From: SAR202 cluster bacterium
GTDB taxonomy: Bacteria > Chloroflexota > Dehalococcoidia > Lucifugimonadales > UBA3495
Reading direction: 5' to 3'
DNA length: 7,233 bases
Assembly (NCBI GenBank): GCA_009392095.1
Contig: VFHF01000269.1
Span: 1 to 7,233, forward strand
The translations under genes were made by a program, and so were the position numbers. The notes under the pieces are model-generated. The model did not search any database. It was not told where the DNA came from and worked only from the letters and a program-made list of their open reading frames with translations. Positions within the stretch are counted from its first letter, which is position 1, and each line of letters begins with the position of its first letter. Below are positions 1-6,102 of the stretch, piece by piece.

Positions 1-263
1 AAATATGTCATCTTATTGTGTCAACGTATAGTATGAGCCTGATATTATCAGATTTCATGATGGTGGATATCAAGTTATCAATTGACCGTGGCGGCCGGTA
101 TTCTTTCGTTTATTTCCGATTACGACGGAATGATTACGGAAATAGCTAAAAGAAAAGAGATTAGAGTGGAAAAAGTCGAGGAAAATAACTTCTCGCTCAG
201 AGAGGCGCATTGAGGTGGCGTCGGATCCGTTCCTTTGTTTGGTCTAGCGAATAAAAACGGAAC
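1..263. other. AT-rich left-edge region without a convincing gene
   Basis: No gene in this stretch can be supported. The first 180 bases are about 37% GC by hand count, clearly lower than the coding DNA that follows. Three dyads are visible: a perfect 6+1+6 palindrome at 39-51 (CTGATA-T-TATCAG), an inverted repeat with 8-base arms at 111-118 and 137-144 (TATTTCCG / CGGAAATA, 18-base spacer), and a consensus-like TTGACA on the minus strand at 24-19. Two short overlapping plus-strand frames exist, 33-149 (ATG start, 38 aa) and 82-213 (TTG or GTG start, 43 aa). Neither has a Shine-Dalgarno sequence or a recognisable family. The second ends in a charged, protein-like tail (IAKRKEIRVEKVEENN) and would converge on the FAD oxidoreductase gene. 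The region may be a regulatory intergenic spacer or a decayed fragment of acquired DNA. Confidence 0.4.
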
Positions 264-1649
264 TTAGAGGCCGAGTTTGCCGGGGTTCATGATGTTGTTG
301 GGGTCTAATGCCTGTTTGATAGCCTGTACCATGTCCTGACCGACCCCCATCTCTCTCGCAAGCAGATGGTTCAGTTTTACGCCCACTCCGTGGCAATACT
401 CCATGATTCCGCCCATGTCCTGGGCCAATGTCAGCACCTGTTCCACTGTTTCGCCCAAACTCTCATTTGAGACCGCTGCCGCTGAATCTGGGATGATTAG
501 CATGGAGAACAACTCGGGCCGGGACCAGATTGCATACTCGACGACCCGGACGCCTGATCTCGACATGATCTCATCGCTCCGCTTGCGGTATTCCAGCACC
601 TTTGAGATGGGCAGGCCCAGGTGGAGGTAGTCAAATCCACGCCGACCGCGCCAACGGCTCCAGCGGACGCTGCGGGGCTTGCCTAGGGCTGACACTTTGT
701 AGTTCTCGGCCGACTGACGCCGGTCTGCCCAGTAGGCCTCGGTCGGTTCCGGCCCTAGCATCCGCCCGCCGAACTCGGCGCACACCGCTACTGCTCTTTT
801 CCCAGTGGCTTGGACACCTTCTCTGAAGCCCTCAAATAGCAGGTGGAAGGTGATGCCTTCACCTTCTTCTGTAAGGTCTACCAGCGTGGGGCGAATCCCC
901 AGGGCGAACATCTCGGCCGCGGCGTTGAAGCCTTGGTCGAAGGTGTCGAAGGCTAGGGCGGAAAAGACTTGGGCCTCTGGCAGGCGGAACACACGGATCG
1001 TCGCTTTGGTGATCACGCCGAATACGCCTTCCGAGCCGATGAACAGGTGCTTCAGGCTCGGGCCGGATGACTGGTTGGGGACTGCCCTGGTGCCCATGAT
1101 TCGGCCATCGGCCAACACGGCTTCCAAAGCTACGACCTGGTCTCCCATGGGGCCGTAAGCGCCGGCGCGGTAGCCGACGCCGTTGGTGGATATTGTCCCG
1201 CCCACAGTGGCGATGGGCACGCTGTAAGGGTCATGGCCGGGCATTAACCCCAGGTCGAAGAGCGCGTTTTCCAGGTCTTCGAGTACCACGCCGGCCTCTA
1301 CCTCAGCAGTCATGTCAGTAGGGTTGATGGTCAGAATCTTGTTCATGCGCTGTAGGTCCAGAGTGATGCCGCCCCTGGCCGGCACGGTGGCGCCCATGAC
1401 TCCGGTGCCGGCGCCGAAGGGGATCACCGGTGTGCCCGACTCGTTGGCAAGCATTAAAACGGCGCGCACATCTTCGGTGGAACCAGGGCGGGCCACGACG
1501 TCGGCCAAACGCTTGAAAGAGTCTTCTGCGCCGAAGGCGCGTGATGGGGAGAGGGCGTCACCGGAATAGCGGTCCAGGTCGTAGGGGTCAGTGAGGATGT
1601 TTTCCCGCCCGAGAACCTGGGCGAGAGAGTAGATGAGGGAATCGGGCAT
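264..1649 (-). CDS. GlcD-type FAD-binding oxidoreductase (glycolate / D-2-hydroxyacid dehydrogenase family)
   Basis: This predicted cytoplasmic flavoenzyme of 461 aa belongs to the vanillyl-alcohol-oxidase superfamily, as do GlcD, D-lactate dehydrogenase and alkyl-DHAP synthase. The N-terminal FAD domain (about residues 50-225) shows the PFGAGTGVMG loop (77-86), a VGGTISTNGVGY segment (149-160) and LFIGSEGVFGVIT (202-214). The C-terminal FAD-oxidase domain (about 226-460) ends with CHGVGVKL (419-426), whose His is the usual active-site position, and DPNNIMNPGK (449-458). The length is normal for a GlcD subunit. The ATG follows a GGAG (1662-1659) with 9-base spacing. It lies 58 bases downstream of cysS on the same strand and is probably the last gene of the transcript. 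No GlcE, GlcF or Fe-S partner is next to it, so it may act alone. The substrate cannot be read from the sequence; a D-2-hydroxyacid is the family default. The fold is certain, the substrate is not. Confidence 0.9.
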   Translation of the reverse strand: MPDSLIYSLAQVLGRENILTDPYDLDRYSGDALSPSRAFGAEDSFKRLADVVARPGSTEDVRAVLMLANESGTPVIPFGAGTGVMGATVPARGGITLDLQRMNKILTINPTDMTAEVEAGVVLEDLENALFDLGLMPGHDPYSVPIATVGGTISTNGVGYRAGAYGPMGDQVVALEAVLADGRIMGTRAVPNQSSGPSLKHLFIGSEGVFGVITKATIRVFRLPEAQVFSALAFDTFDQGFNAAAEMFALGIRPTLVDLTEEGEGITFHLLFEGFREGVQATGKRAVAVCAEFGGRMLGPEPTEAYWADRRQSAENYKVSALGKPRSVRWSRWRGRRGFDYLHLGLPISKVLEYRKRSDEIMSRSGVRVVEYAIWSRPELFSMLIIPDSAAAVSNESLGETVEQVLTLAQDMGGIMEYCHGVGVKLNHLLAREMGVGQDMVQAIKQALDPNNIMNPGKLGL

Positions 1650-1707
1650 CAGTTTTGGCTCCGTTCAGCCCAGGGCGCTCCGGACGATTTGATTACGTAG
1701 GGCGGCG

Positions 1708-3192
1708 TTAGGAAGTGGGGCGGTATTCCCAGATGCTGCCCGCCGCAGAGTCTTCCACCGTAACGCCCTGACTCTCCAGCCAGCCACGGATCTCATCGGC
1801 CAAGCCGAACTGCTTATAAGTCCGGCAGGTGGTCCGTATGTCCACCAGCCGGTCAATGTCTTTCGCGGACACGGCTTCCACATCCGAGTTGGAGTCAGCG
1901 AACAACTCGGATAATTCGGCCTGCCCGGTCTCTGAGATCTTGACCTGGAGTTCTTGAGCCATAGCGTTATATGACTTAGCGTCGATTTTCAGAGACGACG
2001 CCCGTTCGTTGAAAGTCAGACCCAGAATGTAGCCCAGGTGGCGCAGGCAGTCTTGGGCGGCGGAGATGGAGTGTCCTTCGTCACGTTGGCGGTTCATCTC
2101 CCGGGACAGGTCGAAAAGGGCCGCCAGCGCCTTTGGGGTGTTAAGGTCGTCGTCCATGCCGGCCATGAACTGCTCTTCGAACGCAGTTGCATCCATGGGT
2201 TCGCCGGCTGATTCAGTTTCGGGCCTGAGAACGTGGCGCAGACGGTCAGCACTGCGCTCCATGGCGTCGCAGCCTTCGTCGCTGTAGCTGAGCGAGCTGC
2301 GGTAGTGGGAGCTCAAGAAATACAGGCGGATGGCGTCGGGCGTGTAATTCTCTAAGGCATCTTCCACCGACACTAGGTTGCCCAAGGACTTACTCATCTT
2401 GTCTTCGCCCAGTTGCAGCAGGCCGTTGTGCACCCAGTACTTGGAGAAGGGCGCCTCGCCGGTGGCCGCCTCGCTCTGAGCGATCTCGTTCTCGTGGTGG
2501 GGGAAGATCAGGTCCTGGCCGCCGCCGTGGATGTCTAGCGTTGCGCCGAGGTAGGTCATGGACATGGCCGTGCACTCGATGTGCCAGCCGGGCCTTCCCG
2601 ATCCCCAGGGGCTCTCCCATGACGGCTCTCCCGGGCGTGCGCCCTTCCAGAGGACAAAATCCATGGGATGCTCTTTGTTCTCGTCGATCTCGATCCTAGC
2701 GCCGGCCTGCATCCCGTCCAGTGTCCGGTGGCTGAGCTTTCCGTAGTCGTCCTTCTTGGTAACGCGGAAGAAAACGTCGCCGCCCGCCGGGTAGGCCGAG
2801 CCGTTGGCCACCAGCGTCTGGATGGTCTCGATGATCGGACCGATCTCCTGGGTTGCCCTGGGATAGACATGGGCCCGCTGGATGTTCAGCGCATCCATGG
2901 TCCGGTAGAAATCGTCGATGAACTCTTCGGCAAGTTCGTCGGGCTCGATCCCCTGTTCTTTGGCGCGGTTGATGATCTTGTCGTCCACGTCGGTAAAATT
3001 CTGGACGTGGAGAACGTCGAAGCCAAGAAACTCCAGATACCGCCGGAGCGTGTCGAACGCGACGTAACTTAGGGCGTGGCCGACGTGGGTGGAGGAATAA
3101 GGCGTGACCCCACAGACGTACATCTTGACCGTCTTGCCGTCGGCGGGAGCAAATTCCTGGGCTTCGTGACTGAGGGTGTTATATAGCTTCAT
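1708..3192 (-). CDS. cysS: cysteinyl-tRNA synthetase
   Basis: This is a cytoplasmic class I aminoacyl-tRNA synthetase that charges tRNA-Cys using ATP and L-cysteine. All hallmarks are present in 494 aa. The HIGH motif appears as HVGH (36-39) and the KMSKS loop is at 265-269. The four zinc ligands that bind and select cysteine are C27, C207 (in WHIECTAMS), H232 and E236; they line up with E. coli C28, C209, H234 and E238. The catalytic core is followed by the DALR-type anticodon-binding helical region (about 340-400) and a C-terminal tail, complete in length. The ATG lies 17 bases after the ispF stop, with no Shine-Dalgarno sequence; a hairpin spans that stop. The start is supported by the usual family N-terminus (MKLYNTLSHE, like E. 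coli MLKIFNTLTR). Translation by coupling or reinitiation from ispF is therefore likely. Confidence 0.98.
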   Translation of the reverse strand: MKLYNTLSHEAQEFAPADGKTVKMYVCGVTPYSSTHVGHALSYVAFDTLRRYLEFLGFDVLHVQNFTDVDDKIINRAKEQGIEPDELAEEFIDDFYRTMDALNIQRAHVYPRATQEIGPIIETIQTLVANGSAYPAGGDVFFRVTKKDDYGKLSHRTLDGMQAGARIEIDENKEHPMDFVLWKGARPGEPSWESPWGSGRPGWHIECTAMSMTYLGATLDIHGGGQDLIFPHHENEIAQSEAATGEAPFSKYWVHNGLLQLGEDKMSKSLGNLVSVEDALENYTPDAIRLYFLSSHYRSSLSYSDEGCDAMERSADRLRHVLRPETESAGEPMDATAFEEQFMAGMDDDLNTPKALAALFDLSREMNRQRDEGHSISAAQDCLRHLGYILGLTFNERASSLKIDAKSYNAMAQELQVKISETGQAELSELFADSNSDVEAVSAKDIDRLVDIRTTCRTYKQFGLADEIRGWLESQGVTVEDSAAGSIWEYRPTS

Positions 3193-3204
3193 GAATCAAA
3201 CGGA

Positions 3205-3220
3205 GCCAGTCATAACTGGC
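3205..3220 (-). promoter_or_regulatory. hairpin over the ispF stop, upstream of cysS
   Basis: On the minus-strand mRNA this reads GCCAGT-TATG-ACTGGC, a perfect 6-bp stem with a 4-base loop. It contains the ispF stop codon (3212-3210) and ends 12 bases before the cysS ATG. There is no U-tract, so it is not an intrinsic terminator. Given the absence of a Shine-Dalgarno sequence for cysS, the structure may tune ribosome reinitiation or mRNA processing. The function is inferred; only the dyad is seen. Confidence 0.4.
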
Positions 3221-3734
3221 CACCGAGAATCGCGGACATCAAGGAAACCACGGCTATGGCGGCGATCCCCTCTTCCCGGCCCACGAACCCCAGGTAGTCG
3301 GTGGTGGTGACCTTTACGCTGACTCGGTCAGGAGAAACGGACAGGTTCCCGGCCACGTTTTCCCGCATCTCCGCATTGAAGGGACTGAGCTTGGGATTTT
3401 GTGCCAGGATTGTAGCATCTACGTTTGAGAGCCGCCAACCATCCTGGGCGACCAGAACGCCGACTCGCTCCAGCAAGATGAGGCTGGATATGTCCTTGTA
3501 TTGGGGGTCGCTGGAGGGGAAATGGATACCTTTGTCTCCCAGATTGGCCGCACCAAGGAGGGCGTCCATGATGGCGTGGACCAGCACATCTCCGTCGCTG
3601 TGGCCGGAAAGCCCCTTGTCATGAGGGATGGTCACGCCGCCCAGCACCAGCTTTCTCCCTTCAGCCAGAGGATGGGAGTCGAAACCGATTCCTGAGCGCG
3701 ATTCCTGAGATTCAGGGTTTTTGGGCGTGGACAT
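3210..3734 (-). CDS. ispF: 2-C-methyl-D-erythritol 2,4-cyclodiphosphate synthase
   Basis: IspF closes CDP-methylerythritol 2-phosphate into the cyclodiphosphate with release of CMP, the fifth step of the MEP isoprenoid pathway; the family is a cytoplasmic homotrimer. The 174 aa sequence carries the zinc ligands D19, H21 (GIGFDSHPL) and H53, matching E. coli D8, H10 and H42. It also has the GHSDGDV segment (44-50) and the C-terminal LGFVGREEGIAAIA signature (148-161). The magnesium-binding Glu of E. coli (E135) is replaced by Asp (D146 in TTTDYLGF), a conservative change. The protein is slightly longer than the usual 155-160 aa because about 11 polar residues precede the conserved core, plus a short tail. 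No Shine-Dalgarno sequence lies before the ATG. The gap from ispD is unusually wide for this string, and a possible leaderless promoter sits directly upstream. Assignment is secure; the exact start is less so. Confidence 0.96.
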   Translation of the reverse strand: MSTPKNPESQESRSGIGFDSHPLAEGRKLVLGGVTIPHDKGLSGHSDGDVLVHAIMDALLGAANLGDKGIHFPSSDPQYKDISSLILLERVGVLVAQDGWRLSNVDATILAQNPKLSPFNAEMRENVAGNLSVSPDRVSVKVTTTDYLGFVGREEGIAAIAVVSLMSAILGGQL

Positions 3735-3743
3735 ATCGGGAAA

Positions 3744-3772
3744 AGTTTACGCTAGGATACTTGTCCCTTCAA
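3744..3772 (-). promoter_or_regulatory. possible leaderless promoter for ispF
   Basis: Read on the minus strand, a TTGAAG box (3772-3767; first four bases match TTGACA) is followed after exactly 17 bases by TAAACT (3749-3744; 4 of 6 match TATAAT). Transcription would begin about 7 bases later, within a few bases of the ispF ATG (3734-3732). That would fit the lack of a Shine-Dalgarno sequence before ispF. Both boxes are imperfect and this could be chance. The -35 box also overlaps a small imperfect dyad at 3763-3776. Confidence 0.25.
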
Positions 3773-3816
3773 GGACGTGTGACCGGCGGTTAACTATGAC
3801 TGCGGCACAGCCGGAA

Positions 3817-3839
3817 TCCTTCGACGGGCTCAGGACGAG
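3817..3839. repeat. REP-like dispersed motif in the ispD-ispF gap
   Basis: The core TCCTTCGACGGGCTCAGGA (3817-3835), continued by CGAG, matches from memory a short motif found many times in intergenic DNA of diverse bacteria, including Chloroflexota, as variants of TTCGACAAGCTCAGGA. Complete copies form a short hairpin with arms like CGTCCT/AGGACG. Here only TCCT/AGGA pairs, so one arm is degraded. It lies 9 bases past the ispD stop, outside coding sequence, as expected of such elements. It is the only copy in the window, so its repeat status rests on general knowledge. Confidence 0.5.
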
Positions 3840-3848
3840 TGGATGCCA

Positions 3849-4532
3849 TCAAATGTGACTCGAAGCAGATTTCAGAAACTCCTCAGCGATTATCAGGTCT
3901 TCGGCAGTCGTGACTTTGATATTCTGAAAGGCTCCCAGGAACATTTTTACAGGGTGGCCCAGGGACTCAATCATGGCTGCGTCGTCAGTTACGTCTTGAG
4001 TGCAATCACGGTGGGCTTCGGATAAGAGGGTGTAGCGGAAGATTTGGGGAGTCTGTGCGGCCCAGAGCAGGGAGCGGTCAGGGGTTTCGGTGACCATCTG
4101 GCCGGTGGATACCAGCTTGATGGTGTCTTTGACAGGCACTCCGGCTATGGCCGAACCGAATTCGGCAGCCGCGTCCAGTCCACGCTGCAGCATGGCTTCG
4201 TCGAAACAGGGCCGGGCGCCGTCATGGACCATGACCCAGTCACACCCAGAAAGCAAGCCCAGTCCGTTCTTGACCGAGTCCTGGCGTCTCTCACCGCCGG
4301 CACAGACGTGGGTCACCTTCCGGTAGCCTTGCTCTTGGATTAACTCCCGGCCTCGTTTCAGAGAATCCTCGGCCAGGACCAGCACGATCTGGTCGACCAG
4401 CGAGAAAGATTCGAAGCGGTCCAGGGTATGGGCCACCAGAGGCTTGCCCAGTATGGGGGCGAAAGTCTTGTCCACTCCGCCCATACGGGTGCTGCGTCCG
4501 GCAGCGACTATAACCGCGCCTGTTTTGACCAC
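3849..4532 (-). CDS. ispD: 2-C-methyl-D-erythritol 4-phosphate cytidylyltransferase
   Basis: IspD joins CTP and MEP to give CDP-methylerythritol, the third step of the MEP isoprenoid pathway. The 227 aa protein is a full-length Rossmann-like nucleotidyltransferase. It shows the CTP-binding loop AAGRSTRMGGVDK (10-22), with R16 and K22 as the catalytic positions. Further motifs are GGERRQDSVKNGL (79-91), HDGARP (103-108), VPVKDTIK (132-139), AQTPQIF (159-165) and TDDAAMIESLG (182-192). NIKVTTAEDL (204-213) carries K206, the equivalent of E. coli K213. The usual PKQ after the CTP loop reads DKT here. The start is GTG, preceded by GGAG (4541-4538) at 5 bases. It follows the PIN-TRAM gene by 43 bases and precedes ispF, a typical pairing. 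The reading is secure. Confidence 0.96.
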   Translation of the reverse strand: MVKTGAVIVAAGRSTRMGGVDKTFAPILGKPLVAHTLDRFESFSLVDQIVLVLAEDSLKRGRELIQEQGYRKVTHVCAGGERRQDSVKNGLGLLSGCDWVMVHDGARPCFDEAMLQRGLDAAAEFGSAIAGVPVKDTIKLVSTGQMVTETPDRSLLWAAQTPQIFRYTLLSEAHRDCTQDVTDDAAMIESLGHPVKMFLGAFQNIKVTTAEDLIIAEEFLKSASSHI

Positions 4533-4575
4533 CGCTTCTCCGCGTCTTTAAGAACGTAAACCAGGGAGTTCGAGG

Positions 4576-5715
4576 CTATTCGCCCTTGGGTTGGGCGAAG
4601 ATGATGCGTCCGGCCGCCGTCTGCAAGACTCTGGTGACTACCACATCATGGAAGGCGTTCAGGTAGCGCCGGCCGCCCTCTACGACGACCATCGTGCCAT
4701 CATCCAGGTAGGCCACGCCCTGGCCTACTTCTTTACCCTCTTGGACTATGTTCACTCGCAGTTCTTCACCGGGGAGAACGATGGACTTGAGAGCGTTGGC
4801 CAGTTCATTCACATTCAAGACTTGGACGCCTTGAAGCTCGGCAACGCGGTTGAGGTTGTAATCGGTGGTGAGGATGGCCGATTTCATCTCCCGGGCCAAT
4901 TGGACTAGGACTGCGTCCACCTCGTTGCCGTTCTCCACTCCCACGTCCAGAACTTCCAGTGGCACCGCCTCGTCTTTCCGCAGCTTGCCCAAGACTTCCA
5001 GGCCGCGACGGCCACGGTTGCGCCGGAGCGGATCGCTGGAGTCGGCGATGTGACGCAATTCATCCAACACGAAACGGGGCACGATTAAAGAGCCTTCCAG
5101 GAAACCGGTGATACTAAGGTCGGCGATCCGTCCGTCGATGATCGCGCTGGTGTCCACGAGGATGTTTCCATTACGAGAGGAGGTCAAGGATTTGACCTTG
5201 TCGGCCTTTCCGGTCCAACCGTTGCCGTTGGAGGTCACTCCGGCCCCATTCATTGTTGAGCCCATGGAATGTTCAGCGCGCATGGCAGGGACTTCCAGTC
5301 CAGGGAATATGGCGCGCACATCCCGCTCCCGTTGGACCCCCAGCCCAAGTCCGAAAAGGCCTAAGACAACATGCACGACGACCGGCACGCCCCAACTGGG
5401 CCAACCGGATAGTGAGTACAGGGGTATGGAGACAAGTGAGGCAACAACCAAGCCTACGAGTAGGCCTACCGTGCCTGAGATTAATGCCGAGCCGGATAGT
5501 GAATCGATGTATTCAGCGCTCATGCGCCAGAGCTTGAGGATCAGGTAGGGGACTAATATGCCCCCGATTATTGCGCCGGCCAGGGTCAATCCAAGACCCC
5601 AAGGAATGAATTCTGCTTTATCTGTTGATGATTCCGATATAAATAATCCGAGCTGCCAGCCGATCACCCCAAGACCCCCCGCGCTCAACGCTCTGAGCAT
5701 CCAAAGGGCCAACAT
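4576..5715 (-). CDS. YacL-like membrane-anchored PIN-TRAM domain protein
   Basis: This is a predicted membrane-anchored ribonuclease of 379 aa, similar in layout to Bacillus YacL. Four hydrophobic segments (about 4-27, 38-62, 77-100, 107-127) are followed by a flexible Ser/Gly/Asn-rich linker (about 148-182). A PIN nuclease domain (about 184-305) comes next, with acidic metal-binding residues D188 (VDTS), D194 (IDGR), E219 (LDEL), D267 (EVDAVL) and D285 (TTDYN). A C-terminal TRAM RNA-binding domain (about 312-375) closes the protein. All the acidic positions are present, so activity is plausible. The ATG is fixed by a strong AAGGAGG (5731-5725) with 9-base spacing. It is the first gene of the minus-strand string, just ahead of ispD, the position yacL holds in Bacillus. 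Its biological target is unknown; a role in RNA turnover is inferred from the domains. Confidence 0.9.
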   Translation of the reverse strand: MLALWMLRALSAGGLGVIGWQLGLFISESSTDKAEFIPWGLGLTLAGAIIGGILVPYLILKLWRMSAEYIDSLSGSALISGTVGLLVGLVVASLVSIPLYSLSGWPSWGVPVVVHVVLGLFGLGLGVQRERDVRAIFPGLEVPAMRAEHSMGSTMNGAGVTSNGNGWTGKADKVKSLTSSRNGNILVDTSAIIDGRIADLSITGFLEGSLIVPRFVLDELRHIADSSDPLRRNRGRRGLEVLGKLRKDEAVPLEVLDVGVENGNEVDAVLVQLAREMKSAILTTDYNLNRVAELQGVQVLNVNELANALKSIVLPGEELRVNIVQEGKEVGQGVAYLDDGTMVVVEGGRRYLNAFHDVVVTRVLQTAAGRIIFAQPKGE

Positions 5716-5750
5716 TTGAGGTCGCCTCCTTACCAGCTACGGGTCCGGCC

Positions 5751-5768
5751 CCAGACCAACCGGTCCGG
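5751..5768 (-). promoter_or_regulatory. leader hairpin upstream of the PIN-TRAM gene
   Basis: On the minus-strand RNA, CCGGACC-GGTT-GGTCTGG forms a 7-bp stem with one G-U pair and a 4-base loop. It ends 19 bases before the AAGGAGG ribosome site at 5731-5725. The GGTCCGG word of its arm recurs at 5742-5748, so an alternative pairing is possible. There is no U-tract, hence no terminator. A role in leader stability or translation is only an inference. Confidence 0.3.
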
Positions 5769-6032
5769 TAGATGCTGGGTCTTTCGATTTTTAAGTGTTG
5801 TTGGTTTCAAGCGGCCTTTTTCGCCAAGGGCCAGGGGAATAAATCTAGTGGCCCGAGGCAGGAAATTGGTCTCGATTACGAGAAACGTATTACTTCACCC
5901 GACAATATTGAGAATAGCACATGTACCCATGTTGAGGAAGGCACTTTAGCGGAGTCGGCCCATAATTACCGACTTGATGGCCCCATAGCGGCGGAGTGCC
6001 TGTCCCTCTGTATCTATCTGGCAGCCCCGTCG

Positions 6033-6038
6033 TATACT
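6033..6038 (+). promoter_or_regulatory. possible -10 box for the asparaginase-like gene
   Basis: TATACT matches 5 of 6 bases of the TATAAT consensus and lies 64 bases before the ATG at 6103. No good -35 box is found 16-18 bases upstream, and there is no TG extension. A transcript starting near 6045 would have a leader of about 58 bases containing a small hairpin (GGAAC at 6054-6058, GTTCC at 6066-6070). Confidence 0.3.
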
Positions 6039-6102
6039 GCTGGGCGTTGGGGAGGAACGGAGACTGTTCCAGGCACGGTTTTATTTAACAGGGAGTTTTT
6101 AT

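Larger units (their letters stand above)
5716..6102. other. divergent intergenic region between the PIN-TRAM and asparaginase genes
   Basis: This 387-base spacer must hold the start signals for both the leftward housekeeping string and the rightward asparaginase-like gene. Visible elements are the PIN-TRAM Shine-Dalgarno and leader hairpin at the left, two small dyads at 5903-5910 (CAATATTG) and 5919-5932 (ACATG-TACC-CATGT), and a TATACT box at 6033-6038. An open plus-strand frame from 5772 to 6110 has no ribosome site or recognisable domain and overlaps the asparaginase start, so I do not call it a gene. No convincing promoter for the leftward genes was found by eye. Confidence 0.6.

Noticed and set aside
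33..149. Short ATG-started plus-strand frame of 38 aa
   Set aside because: It has no ribosome site and no family resemblance, and it overlaps another doubtful frame in a different phase.
253..282. Possible terminator after the FAD oxidoreductase gene (T5 run at 257-253 on the minus strand)
   Set aside because: The only stem before the T-run is about 3 bp (GGC/GCC), too weak for an intrinsic terminator.
1657..1670. GGCT-GAACGG-AGCC hairpin overlapping the Shine-Dalgarno of the FAD gene
   Set aside because: The stem is only 4 bp and likely to arise by chance, so it is not reported as a regulatory element.
3210..3734. IspF might be impaired because E. coli E135 is replaced by Asp (D146)
   Set aside because: Asp can still bind a metal, all three zinc ligands are intact, and the rest of the signature is conserved, so the enzyme is probably functional.
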